Part shown: positions 56,633-64,000 of the stretch, piece after piece
Layout of the letters: each line of letters opens with the position of its first letter
Numbering within the stretch: position 1 is the stretch's first letter
Assembly: GCF_000620785.1 (NCBI RefSeq)
Contig: NZ_JIAI01000001.1
Span: forward strand, 62,001-126,000
From: Actinospineispora acaciae DSM 45401
Lineage (GTDB): Bacteria > Actinomycetota > Actinomycetes > Mycobacteriales > Pseudonocardiaceae
DNA length: 64,000 nucleotides
Direction: 5' to 3'
The notes under the pieces: generated by a model
The model's input: only the letters and a program-made list of their open reading frames with translations
Databases searched by the model: none
Told to the model about the DNA's origin: nothing
Made by a program: the position numbers and the translations under genes

Positions 56633-58017
56633 CCGAGCGAGTGGCGGTACGGGACTCGGACCTGAGCCGGTCGCTGACCACCCGGCAGATGGCGATGCTC
56701 GGCCTGGGCGCCGCGCTGGGCACCGGGCTGTTCCTCGGCGCCGGCTCGTCGATCTCCATCGCCGGCCCGTCGGTTATGGTGAGCTATGCGGTGGGCGCGC
56801 TGGTCGCGGGCGCGGTGGCGTTCGCGCTGGCCGAGATGACCAGCGCGCAGCCGGTGCGGGGCGCGTTCGGCACCATCGCGGCCCGCTACCTGGGGCCGTT
56901 CGCGGGCTTCGCCAGCCGCTGGGTCTACTGGCTCGCGCTGGTCTGCGCGATCGGCAGCGAGGTGGTGGCGGCCGCGACCTACCTGCGGTTCTGGTGGCCC
57001 GCGATCCCGCTGTGGGTGGGCGTCGTGGTGTTCTCTCTGATCATCACCGGGGTGAACCTGGCCACCGTGAGCGTGTTCGGCTCCACCGAGGCGGTGCTGG
57101 CCGGGATCAAGGTGCTCGCGGTGCTGGTGTTCATCGTGCTCGGGGTGGTCCTGGTCGCGTTCGGGCTGCCCGGCCAGGCGCCGACCGGGCTGGGGAACTG
57201 GACGGCGACCGGCGGGTTCGCGCCCAACGGGTGGTCGGCGGTGTGGCTGGTCATGGCGGTGGTGGTGTTCAGCTTCGCGGGCATCGAGCTGGTGGCCATC
57301 TCGGCGGCGGAGGCCAAGGAGCCGGCCGAGTCGATGCGCGTCGCGATGCGGTCGCTGATCATCCGGCTGGGGCTGTTCTACCTGGTCGCGATCGGCGTGA
57401 TGCTGGCGGTGCGGCCGTGGACCGAGCTGGGCCAGGCGCACGGCGTGCAGGCCAGCCCGTTCGTGGCCATGTTCGCGGCGGCCGGGATCCCGGCGGCGGC
57501 GACGATCACGAACTTCGTGGTGCTGCTGACCGCGCTGTCGGCGGCCAACGCGAACCTCTACGCGGCGACCCGCATGCTGCACTCGCTGGCCCACGACGGC
57601 TTCGCGTTCCGCCCGCTGCGCCACGCCACCGCCGCCGGCCAGCCCCGGCGGGCGGCGCTGGTCTCCGCGGTCGGGCTGCTGGTCGCGGCGATCCTGGCGG
57701 CGTACGCGCCGGCCCAGGTGTTCGGGCTGCTGCTGTCGCTGGCCAGCTTCACCGTCATCGCGGTCTGGATCATCAGCCTGTCCACCCTGATCGCGTTCCG
57801 CCGCCACCCCGACCGGGGCGAGTCCAGCACCCGGCTGCCCGGCGGCCTGGCGACCCCGGTGGTGGCCATCCTGATCCTGCTCTCGGTCTACGCGACGGGC
57901 ATCTTCGTGCCGGACATGCAACTGGCCTGCCTGGTCGGCGTCCCGTTCCTGATCCTGGTGGGAGTGGTGTACGCGGTGTTCTTCCGCCGGCGCGCGGTCG
58001 AGTCAACCCAGGCCTAG
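56629..58017 (+). CDS. Amino-acid permease (APC family)
   Basis: 462 residues with about 12 membrane helices. LGLGAALGTGLFLGAGSSISIAGPSVMVSYAVGALV and SFAGIELVAISAAEAKEP are hallmarks of the AroP/GabP group. ATGA overlap with kynU suggests it imports kynurenine, tryptophan or a related aromatic amino acid. Confidence 0.9.
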   Translation: MTERVAVRDSDLSRSLTTRQMAMLGLGAALGTGLFLGAGSSISIAGPSVMVSYAVGALVAGAVAFALAEMTSAQPVRGAFGTIAARYLGPFAGFASRWVYWLALVCAIGSEVVAAATYLRFWWPAIPLWVGVVVFSLIITGVNLATVSVFGSTEAVLAGIKVLAVLVFIVLGVVLVAFGLPGQAPTGLGNWTATGGFAPNGWSAVWLVMAVVVFSFAGIELVAISAAEAKEPAESMRVAMRSLIIRLGLFYLVAIGVMLAVRPWTELGQAHGVQASPFVAMFAAAGIPAAATITNFVVLLTALSAANANLYAATRMLHSLAHDGFAFRPLRHATAAGQPRRAALVSAVGLLVAAILAAYAPAQVFGLLLSLASFTVIAVWIISLSTLIAFRRHPDRGESSTRLPGGLATPVVAILILLSVYATGIFVPDMQLACLVGVPFLILVGVVYAVFFRRRAVESTQA

Positions 58018-58391
58018 GCAGCACGGGGCCACCGCCCCGTTTCCACTGCGTGACGGATGCGCTGGTCGAACCGCCGCACTAGGTGTCTGCGCCAGAACTC
58101 CAGCAGCGGCCACGGCGCGTAGCCCGGCTGTGTGGCCTCGTACCGGTGCCGGACGGCGGCCGCGGGGTAGACCGTCACCTTGCCCGGGGGAAGGTTGTGG
58201 ATCGCGCGGCCGCAATACCGACACAACCTGACCGGGCCGGCCGCGGCTGGCAGCCAGAACCCCGGCTGGATGGCAAGCTCACACACGGGATCCGGGTACG
58301 GCTTGTCGGGATCGTCGACGGCGTGAACGCAGAAGTCAGTGAGGCACGGCAACAGCCCGAACGTGCCCACTGTGGTTTCACGGCTAGCCAT
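58014..58391 (-). CDS. Hypothetical protein with Cys pairs, XRE-regulator partner
   Basis: 125 residues, no family recognised. CLTDFC, then LCRYCGRAIHNLPPGKVTVYP (a CxxC typical of a zinc site) and a basic C-terminus WRRHLVRRFDQRIRH. It follows the XRE-TPR regulator gene on the same strand (116 bp apart) with a perfect inverted repeat in the gap. Its last four bases overlap the end of the convergent permease gene. This layout resembles actinomycete regulator/small-protein pairs, but function is unknown. Confidence 0.6.
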   Translation of the reverse strand: MASRETTVGTFGLLPCLTDFCVHAVDDPDKPYPDPVCELAIQPGFWLPAAAGPVRLCRYCGRAIHNLPPGKVTVYPAAAVRHRYEATQPGYAPWPLLEFWRRHLVRRFDQRIRHAVETGRWPRAA

Positions 58392-58477
58392 GGCGTCGCG
58401 ACCGTCGAGCAGTCCTGGCGCCTTGCCTGGTGTCCTCGTTGATCATGCATCGACGCTAAGGCCGCCAAGCCGGCAAA

Positions 58478-58496
58478 GTTTGTCACCATGACAAAC
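58478..58496. promoter_or_regulatory. Perfect inverted repeat, candidate XRE operator
   Basis: GTTTGTCA-CCA-TGACAAAC, 8-bp arms. It lies between the XRE gene stop (58508) and the start of the Cys-pair protein (58391), so it fits the promoter of the latter. Confidence 0.65.
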
Positions 58497-58507
58497 ACTC
58501 GAATGGC

Positions 58508-59704
58508 TTAGACAGGCAGTCCGGCGCGGTAGCACATGCCGCGTAGCTCCTGGCCGATGGCGTCGCGCTTGGCCTTCGCGTACAGCTCGGCGAGGATCGA
58601 GCGCATGAACGGGTGTCGGTGGATGCGCGCGGGGGAGATCATCTCGGCTTGGCGGAGCATCATCACCGCGTCGTCGCGCCGTTTCGGGAGGCGAGCCAGG
58701 GCGCGTCCGTACTCGCGGTAGTAGGCCGACACACGGGTCGGTGACGGGAGCGCCTTGGGGTTGACCGTCGCGGCGATCTTCGCCGCCTCGGCGTGCTCGC
58801 CGGCTTCCAACGCCACGGACATGCGCCACACGCCCACGTTGGAGGGTCCGAACCCGAAGAACAGGGCATCTCCGTCCCCGGTGCGGGTGGCCAGGTCGGC
58901 GGCGTGTTCCAGGGCGGCGTTCCGCTGGGCGGTTTCGCCCCGCGCGGCGGACACCAGCGAGTCGGTGAGGGTGAGCATGCCGGACACCTGCATCGCTTCC
59001 GGGGTGCCGGTGCCGGGGTCCGCCGCCGTGAGGGTCTGCGCCGCGATGTCGAACGCTCCGGCGCCAATGAGCCCGAATGCGGTGCCGAACGCGCTCACCG
59101 CGCCGTACAGCGGCTCCTCCAATCGATCGGTGGCGCGCTGCGCGAGAGACGACGCCTGCCAGGCAAGATCCATGCTCGCCCCGATGTCACCAAGCCATGC
59201 TTGCGTGCCCTGCACATGAACGAGCGGAACGAGCCGCAGCAACTCTCGCACGTCGCGGCCGGCGTCCAGGGTGGTGTGCAAGTCGCGAATCAGACCGGGC
59301 AACTCGGCGCCCACGCGGGCGAAGTCGCAGTTCCGCTGCGCGATCAGAACGGCGTGTGTCCGCTGGGCAAGCACCTTTGCGGGTACGACCTGCCCCGCCG
59401 GCTGGCTCATGCTCGCGGAGAGCAGCGCGAGACGCACATCGTTGAGCGAGCCGTCTTCCTCCAGCTCCCCGGCGGTGGAGACACCAGACGCGGTGATCTC
59501 GCTCGGTGCGACCTCCAGCGCGTTCGCCAACTTCACGATGAGCGAACGGCGGTCGAGGGCGCGGTCTCCGGACTCAAGGCGCGACAGGTGCGACACGGAG
59601 ATGCCGGCGCGGCCGGCGATCACGGCGAGGGACTTGCCCCTCGCGTGGCGGATCTGGCGTAGGTTCGCGCCGGGGCCTTGGGCAGCCTCTGCCATGTCCG
59701 ACAC
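58508..59704 (-). CDS. XRE-family regulator with TPR-like domain
   Basis: 398 residues. N-terminal helix-turn-helix (about 10-75): LRQIRHARGKSLAVIAGRAGISVSHLSRLESGDRALDRRSLIVKLANAL. The rest is all-alpha, with tetratricopeptide-like pairs (for example AQRNAALEHAADLATRTGDGDALFFGFG). Such proteins are abundant in Streptomyces and relatives and respond to peptides or small signals. Probable regulator of the downstream gene at 58014. Confidence 0.84.
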   Translation of the reverse strand: MSDMAEAAQGPGANLRQIRHARGKSLAVIAGRAGISVSHLSRLESGDRALDRRSLIVKLANALEVAPSEITASGVSTAGELEEDGSLNDVRLALLSASMSQPAGQVVPAKVLAQRTHAVLIAQRNCDFARVGAELPGLIRDLHTTLDAGRDVRELLRLVPLVHVQGTQAWLGDIGASMDLAWQASSLAQRATDRLEEPLYGAVSAFGTAFGLIGAGAFDIAAQTLTAADPGTGTPEAMQVSGMLTLTDSLVSAARGETAQRNAALEHAADLATRTGDGDALFFGFGPSNVGVWRMSVALEAGEHAEAAKIAATVNPKALPSPTRVSAYYREYGRALARLPKRRDDAVMMLRQAEMISPARIHRHPFMRSILAELYAKAKRDAIGQELRGMCYRAGLPV

Positions 59705-59815
59705 CTCGTCCGAAACGTCTGTCGGCGTCGTTCTACGTGCGCGACCCTACTGCACATCCCTACCGCACTTTGATCACAAGCGGGACTTGCTGGGCTGTGT
59801 CCGGCGACACCGTTT

Positions 59816-59853
59816 CCGTAGCATGTACGGTATTGTTTCCGTATGGGCTACGG
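59816..59853. promoter_or_regulatory. Nested dyad upstream of the TetR gene
   Basis: Outer arms CCGTAG (59816-59821) and CTACGG (59848-59853) enclose inner arms TACGG (59826-59830) and CCGTA (59839-59843). The 9-mer GTTTCCGTA also occurs twice (59812, 59835). A likely autoregulatory TetR operator 16 bp before the GTG start. Confidence 0.65.
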
Positions 59854-59868
59854 GAATGGAGTGGATGC

Positions 59869-60621
59869 GTGGCCGTAGAACGCAGTGGTGGGGGAGATCC
59901 GGCCAGGACCATCGCGCTGCTGTGGGGCGGGCCGCCGGAGCCGAAGGTCGGGCGCAAGCCGAAGGTGAGCGTCGGCCAGGTCGTCAGCGCGGCGATCTCG
60001 GTGGCGGACCGCGAAGGGCTCGGCGCGATGTCGATGGCCCGGGTCGCGCAGGAGCTGGGCGTCGGGACGATGTCGCTCTACACGCATGTGCCGGGCAAGG
60101 CCGAGCTGATCGACCTGATGGCCGACGGGGTGCTGCGGGAGCGCAACCTGGCGGCGGCGGGCACCTGGCGGGAGCGGATCGAGCATTACGCGGACCGCAC
60201 GCGGGCGGTCTACCGGGCGCATCCTTGGATGCGGGACGTGTCGATGGTGCGCCCGCCGCTCGGGCCGGGGTTGATGGACGGGGAGGAGTTCCTGCTCGCC
60301 GCGCTCACGGACTCCGGGTTGGCGCCCAGGCAGGCCGCCGTGGCGCAGCTCGCGATCGAGGGGTACGTGCACGGCGCCGCCGCGTCCGAAGTGGACGACC
60401 AACAGCTGGAGGAGGTCACCGGCGAGTCCGGTGACTCCTGGTGGCGTGCGCGGCAGGTGTTCTGGGACGACTACTTCGACGTCGAGCGGTACCCGGTGAT
60501 GACCTGCCTGTGGCGGGCGGGGGCCTACGACGTCGAGGGCACGGTCGCGGACTCGGTGCGGAGGTCGTTCGACTACGGGCTGGGCAGGTTGCTGGACGGG
60601 ATCGAAGGGGGCTTGCGATGA
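59869..60621 (+). CDS. TetR-family transcriptional regulator
   Basis: 250 residues from GTG 59869 (GGAG 8 bp upstream). DNA-binding domain about 33-80: VSVGQVVSAAISVADREGLGAMSMARVAQELGVGTMSLYTHVPGKAELIDLM. The C-terminal domain with W-R-A-R-Q and acidic segments is of the TetR_C type. ATGA overlap with the NmrA-like gene, which it probably regulates along with itself. Confidence 0.9.
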   Translation: MAVERSGGGDPARTIALLWGGPPEPKVGRKPKVSVGQVVSAAISVADREGLGAMSMARVAQELGVGTMSLYTHVPGKAELIDLMADGVLRERNLAAAGTWRERIEHYADRTRAVYRAHPWMRDVSMVRPPLGPGLMDGEEFLLAALTDSGLAPRQAAVAQLAIEGYVHGAAASEVDDQQLEEVTGESGDSWWRARQVFWDDYFDVERYPVMTCLWRAGAYDVEGTVADSVRRSFDYGLGRLLDGIEGGLR

Positions 60622-61463
60622 CAATCCTGGTGACGGGGGCGACCGGCAACGTCGGGCGCCACGTGGTGCGCGGGCTCGCCGAGGCGGGTGCGCGGGTGCG
60701 GGCGATGACGCGCGACCCGGGCGGGGCGGCGTTTCCCGACGGTGTCGAGGTGGTGCGCGGCGACCTCGACGCGCCGGACGGCATCCCGCTCGACGGGGTG
60801 GAGGCGCTGTACCTGTTCGTGCACTCGCCGAGCGCGCGGGACGTGGTGGACCTCGCGGTGAAGGCCGGGGCGCGGCGGATCGTGGTGCTGTCGTCGGGCG
60901 CGGTGACCCACGGCTACGACACCACGTACCACCTGCCGGTGGAGCGGGCGGTCGAGGCGTCCGGGGTGGAGTGGACGCACGTGCGGCCGGGTGAGTTCGC
61001 GACGAACAAGATCGACCTGTGGGGGCCGTCGATCCGCGCGGACGGCAGGATCGTGCACCCGAACCCGGACGAGTTCGGCCAGTTGGTGCACGAGCGGGAC
61101 ATCGCCGAGGTGGCGGTGGCGGCGTTGCTGGAGGGCGGGCACGCGGGCAAGGCGTACACGCTGACCGGTCCGGCGAAGCTGACCCAGCGCGAGATGGCCG
61201 CCGCCATCGGCGAGGCGATCGGCCGCGAGCTGACGTTCGTCGAGGTGACGGCGGAGGAGGCGCTCGCGTACTACGTGAGCCAGGGCTGGCCGGAGGAGTC
61301 CGCCCGCTTCATGGTCGGGCTCGGCGGTTACGAGGGCGGCGAGGCGGACGACTTCTCCGACTACGAGTTCACCGTCTCGCCGGACTTCGAGGCGGTGACC
61401 GGCAGGCCGTACCGGACGTTCGCGCGGTGGGCGCGCGATCATGCGGCGGACTTCGCGGGGTGA
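60618..61463 (+). CDS. NmrA-like NAD(P)-binding protein (atypical SDR)
   Basis: 281 residues. VTGATGNVGRHVVRGLAEAGARVRAMTRDP is the NmrA/quinone-reductase-type Rossmann start; LYLFVHSP, VVLSSGAV and HVRPGEFATN follow. No SDR Tyr-Lys pair, so it may be an NADPH sensor or a quinone reductase. Operon with the TetR gene. Confidence 0.84.
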   Translation: MTILVTGATGNVGRHVVRGLAEAGARVRAMTRDPGGAAFPDGVEVVRGDLDAPDGIPLDGVEALYLFVHSPSARDVVDLAVKAGARRIVVLSSGAVTHGYDTTYHLPVERAVEASGVEWTHVRPGEFATNKIDLWGPSIRADGRIVHPNPDEFGQLVHERDIAEVAVAALLEGGHAGKAYTLTGPAKLTQREMAAAIGEAIGRELTFVEVTAEEALAYYVSQGWPEESARFMVGLGGYEGGEADDFSDYEFTVSPDFEAVTGRPYRTFARWARDHAADFAG

Positions 61464-61466
61464 CGG

Positions 61467-62237
61467 TCAACCGCGGGGTTCGGGACCCGGGTCGACCCGG
61501 GAGAGCGTGGTCCAGCCGGCCCAGCCCCGGCGCTTCAGCAGCTCGGTCAGCCGACGGGCCGGTGGCGCGGTGTCGAACGCCAGCGCGTCCAGCAGCGTGG
61601 CGAGCGGCGGCTCGATGTCGACGTCGTCGACGTACTCCATCCGCGTGAGGTAGGCGGCCATCGTGTCGGCCAGCTCGACGAGCTTCTGGTCATCGTCGGT
61701 CCGGTCGAGGGCCTGGCCCAGGGTGCGGTAGAAGCCGACGACCTGTGGGTCGGCGAGCTGCTCCCGCTTGCGCGCGATCCACTCCGGGACCCGGTCGGGC
61801 GAGCGCGCGGCCAGCGGGATCCAGCCGTCGCGTTCGACCCGGACGATCCGTTCGTCGACCCCGAGCGCGCGCAGCCGGTCCAGGAAGTCGACCACCTCCG
61901 GCGGCAGCGCCAGGCCGTCGCCGGCGGCGAGGCGGGCGATCCGCTCGCGGTGCCGCCGGCGCTGCTCGATCTCCGCGCACAGCCGCCGGTCGATCTCCGC
62001 GACGGCCTCGGCGAACTCCGCCTCGCCGGCGTGCAGCAGCTCGCGCACGCGCGCCAGCGGGACCCCGGCCTCGGTGAGGGTCCGGATCCTGGTCAGCTCG
62101 ACCACGGCGGCGCCGTCGTAGCGGCGGTAGCCGGAGTCGTCCCGCTCGGGCTCGGGCAGCAGCCCCTTGGCGTGGTAGTGCCGCACCGCGCGGATCGTCA
62201 CCCCGGCGTACGACGCCAGCTCGCCGATGGTCAGCAT
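61467..62237 (-). CDS. MerR-family transcriptional regulator
   Basis: 256 residues. LTIGELASYAGVTIRAVRHYHAKGLLPEPERDDSGYRRY is the MerR winged helix; a coiled coil (about 75-115) and an alpha-helical effector domain of the TipA-like actinomycete type follow. Its ATG overlaps the end of the alpha/beta-hydrolase gene upstream by seven bases, suggesting co-transcription and co-regulation. It converges on the NmrA-like gene with 3 bp between the stops. Confidence 0.88.
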   Translation of the reverse strand: MLTIGELASYAGVTIRAVRHYHAKGLLPEPERDDSGYRRYDGAAVVELTRIRTLTEAGVPLARVRELLHAGEAEFAEAVAEIDRRLCAEIEQRRRHRERIARLAAGDGLALPPEVVDFLDRLRALGVDERIVRVERDGWIPLAARSPDRVPEWIARKREQLADPQVVGFYRTLGQALDRTDDDQKLVELADTMAAYLTRMEYVDDVDIEPPLATLLDALAFDTAPPARRLTELLKRRGWAGWTTLSRVDPGPEPRG

Positions 62238-62983
62238 CCAACCAGTCTGCTGATGATCCGGGCGACGTCGGTCGGGTGGGTGACGACCAGCCCGTGGCCG
62301 GCGTCGAGCCAGGTCGTGGAGATGTCCGGCCGCTCGCGGACCAGCCGCTCGATGCCGGCGCGCCAGTTCCGGTTGCGCCACCGGGTCCGCTCGTCGTCGC
62401 CGTCGCCGGCCATCGCGGTCGACATGATCATGCTGATCGGGCGGTCGATCTCCCGGTACACGTCGAGGATCCGGGCGCGGACCGCGTCCACCTCGAGGTT
62501 CACCTCGATGATCTCCCGCGCGGTGAGCGGCGCGTGGCGCGCGGCGTCGTCGGCCATGGCGCGGAACTCCGGCAGGTCGGCCTCGGAGAGGAACGGTTCG
62601 GGCACGGGGTTGGCGCCGTCGACGAGGACGAGCGCGCCGACGGTGTCGGGATGCGCGCGGGCGTGGTGCAGCGCCAGGTCCGCGCCCAGCGAGTGGCCCA
62701 CGAGCACGGGCGCCGAGGGCAGGTCCAGGCGCGCCATCACCGCGCCGAGGTCGCCGAGGAACGCCTCGAAGGTGTACCGGCCGGCGGCGGCCGAGCTGAG
62801 CCCGTGGCCGCGCAGGTCGAAGGTGACCACCTCGTGGTCGCGCCGCAGCAGCTCGATCAGCTCGTGCAGGTCGGCCTGGGTGGTGAGCAGCCCGGGGCAC
62901 AGCACTAGCGGCCGCCCCCAGCCGGCGCGTGAGACCGAGATCGCGACGCCGTCGTTGTGCACGGTGATGGCCATGCCGACCAT
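62231..62983 (-). CDS. Alpha/beta-hydrolase
   Basis: 250 residues from ATG 62983 (ATG 62974 also possible). LVLCPGLLTTQADLHELI oxyanion segment, FDLRGHGLS, nucleophile Ser in LVGHSLGADLAL, and His in DAGHGLVVTHP. Complete triad, substrate unknown. Coupled to the downstream MerR regulator. Confidence 0.85.
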   Translation of the reverse strand: MVGMAITVHNDGVAISVSRAGWGRPLVLCPGLLTTQADLHELIELLRRDHEVVTFDLRGHGLSSAAAGRYTFEAFLGDLGAVMARLDLPSAPVLVGHSLGADLALHHARAHPDTVGALVLVDGANPVPEPFLSEADLPEFRAMADDAARHAPLTAREIIEVNLEVDAVRARILDVYREIDRPISMIMSTAMAGDGDDERTRWRNRNWRAGIERLVRERPDISTTWLDAGHGLVVTHPTDVARIISRLVGC

Positions 62984-63009
62984 GGTGCGGGGTTGACCCT
63001 GCGTAAAGG

Positions 63010-63972
63010 TCAACCGGCGCAGGCGGCGATCTCCGGGCGCGGCGGGGTGGCGCCGGCGCCGCCCGGGGTGAAGAACGCCCGGGCGCAGTCGATCACGAAC
63101 CGGGGGTTCTGCTCGGGGATGAAGTGCTCCGAGCCCGGCACGATCACCTCGCGGACGTCCCGTGCCACCGGCCGGAAGGACGCCGCGACCAGCGCGCCGA
63201 GCGCCTGTTCCCCGCCCGCGGCCAGCACCGGCATCGGCAGCCGCTTCGCGGCGGCGTTGCGGAGGATGTCCTCGGCGTCGGCGCGGAACGCCCGGTAGTA
63301 CTCGTAGCCGGCGTGGCGGCGCGCCGGGTCGGCGTAGGCGCGGTAGTACGGCTCCCGGTCCTCCGGCGGGAGGCCGTAGCCGTAGATGTGGCCCAGGTAG
63401 GTCGGGACGTCCTCGTCGTCGATGAGCTGCTCGGGGACCGGGGCCGGGGTGGAGTTGAACAGGATGTGCCAGCTCACTTCGTTGATCTTGTCGAGGCCAA
63501 GGCCGGGGAGCGGGATCTCGATCACCATCAGCCTGCTGACCTCGGTGGGGAAGTCGCGGGCGTAGTAGTAGCCGACCATCCCGCCGATGTCGTGGGCCAG
63601 GATCGCGACCTCCCGGAAGCCCAGCCGCTGGACGGCCTCGTGCACCCGCCGGGCGGTGGTGGCCTTGTCGTAGCCGCCGGCCGGGACGCTGGACTCGCCG
63701 AGTCCGGGGAGGTCGACGGCGATCACCGTGTGGTCCCTGGCCAGCTCGGGGAGCGTCTTGTGCCACTCGTGGGAGGTCTGCGGCCAGCCGTGCAACAGCA
63801 GCAGCGGCGGCCCGGAACCGGCGCGGGTGTAGTGGATCGTCCCGCCCTCCACCGCGACGGTGCCCTGCTCGGTGGCCGCCGGTCCGGGAACAGCCGGCGC
63901 GGTTGTCGATGTGGTTGCGCATCCGGTGAGCAGCGCGAGCGCCGCGAGCACCGAGGCCAACGTCCTGTACAT
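63010..63972 (-). CDS. Epoxide hydrolase-like lipoprotein
   Basis: 320 residues. Signal peptide with lipobox LLTGC (lipidated C18), so it is an extracytoplasmic, membrane-anchored enzyme. Alpha/beta-hydrolase of the epoxide hydrolase/haloalkane dehalogenase group: HGWP at 61-64, nucleophile Asp D128 in AHDIGG, and His in GSEHFIPEQNP. ATG 63972 follows GAGGAGA. It reads toward the smaller hydrolase and MerR genes, 26 bp apart, and may share their transcript. Confidence 0.87.
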   Translation of the reverse strand: MYRTLASVLAALALLTGCATTSTTAPAVPGPAATEQGTVAVEGGTIHYTRAGSGPPLLLLHGWPQTSHEWHKTLPELARDHTVIAVDLPGLGESSVPAGGYDKATTARRVHEAVQRLGFREVAILAHDIGGMVGYYYARDFPTEVSRLMVIEIPLPGLGLDKINEVSWHILFNSTPAPVPEQLIDDEDVPTYLGHIYGYGLPPEDREPYYRAYADPARRHAGYEYYRAFRADAEDILRNAAAKRLPMPVLAAGGEQALGALVAASFRPVARDVREVIVPGSEHFIPEQNPRFVIDCARAFFTPGGAGATPPRPEIAACAG

Positions 63973-64000
63973 GATGATCTCCTCGCCGATGCCGGTGTTG

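Noticed and set aside
62231..63922. 563-codon fused hydrolase
   Set aside because: The N-terminal half is a wrong-frame reading of the epoxide hydrolase-like lipoprotein; the smaller hydrolase begins at 62983.

Overview
The window comes from a high-GC actinomycete. GTG and ATG starts, four-base ATGA/GTGA gene overlaps, several F420-type enzymes and a complete Mce import operon point to Mycobacteriales/Pseudonocardiales. The many XRE, LacI, HxlR and MerR regulators and the gene order make a Pseudonocardiales genus (Amycolatopsis-like) my best guess, but that is inference. About two thirds of the window is a sterol (cholesterol/phytosterol) catabolic locus built like that of Mycobacterium and Rhodococcus. 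Ten copies of the KstR operator pattern (TnnAACnnGTTnnA or one mismatch from it) mark its promoters.

Layout. 1-7.3 kb: ring degradation, with kshA (cut by the left edge) and kstD on the minus strand, then a KstD-family FAD enzyme and hsaA-hsaD-hsaC on the plus strand; hsaB is not here. 7.4-8.1 kb: a tiny secreted peptide and a VOC protein. 8.1-12.6 kb: side-chain attack, with a fadA5-type thiolase facing cyp125, an NDMA-type alcohol dehydrogenase and an LLM oxidoreductase. 12.6-16.8 kb: unrelated small genes (alpha/beta hydrolase, split-barrel flavoprotein, amidohydrolase, HxlR regulator with its divergent target, membrane protein). 16.8-23.9 kb: a minus-strand operon of a two-domain DUF35 protein, ltp4, ltp3, an LLM enzyme and a SnoaL-like protein, divergent from an Rv3520c-like LLM enzyme and an acyl-CoA synthetase. 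24.0-27.2 kb: envelope genes (secreted protein, 54-residue membrane protein, acyltransferase-3/SGNH fusion) and a split-barrel protein. 27.3-30.9 kb: echA19, fadD19 and an IpdC-like flavoprotein. 31-36.8 kb: an inserted non-steroid module (DUF5302, LacI regulator with operator, DUF3311 plus SSS symporter, amidase, TrxR-like oxidoreductase). 36.9-51.0 kb: fadE27-fadE26 facing one long collinear run: hsd4A/chsB1, aldehyde dehydrogenase, SDR, yrbE4A-yrbE4B-mce4A-F. 51-64 kb: general metabolism and regulators (split-barrel protein, nitrilase-family hydrolase, ornithine cyclodeaminase family, MFS exporter, kynureninase plus amino-acid permease, XRE regulator with a Cys-containing protein, TetR plus NmrA-like protein, MerR, two alpha/beta hydrolases).

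How it works together. Mce4/YrbE4 imports sterol. CYP125, the alcohol and aldehyde dehydrogenases and FadD19 oxidise and activate the side chain. FadE26/FadE27, EchA19, ChsB1 and the thiolase shorten it by beta-oxidation. Ltp3/Ltp4 with FadD19 suggest the host also handles C24-branched plant sterols. KstD and KshA open ring B, and HsaA/C/D break down rings A and B.

The most unusual signal is a five-copy palindromic element of 44-50 bp that sits at gene 3' ends. Two copies are translated in frame: one forms the C-terminal tail of KstD, the other forms the linker between the two DUF35 domains. Both translated copies have lost a TAG codon that the three untranslated copies keep in the same frame.
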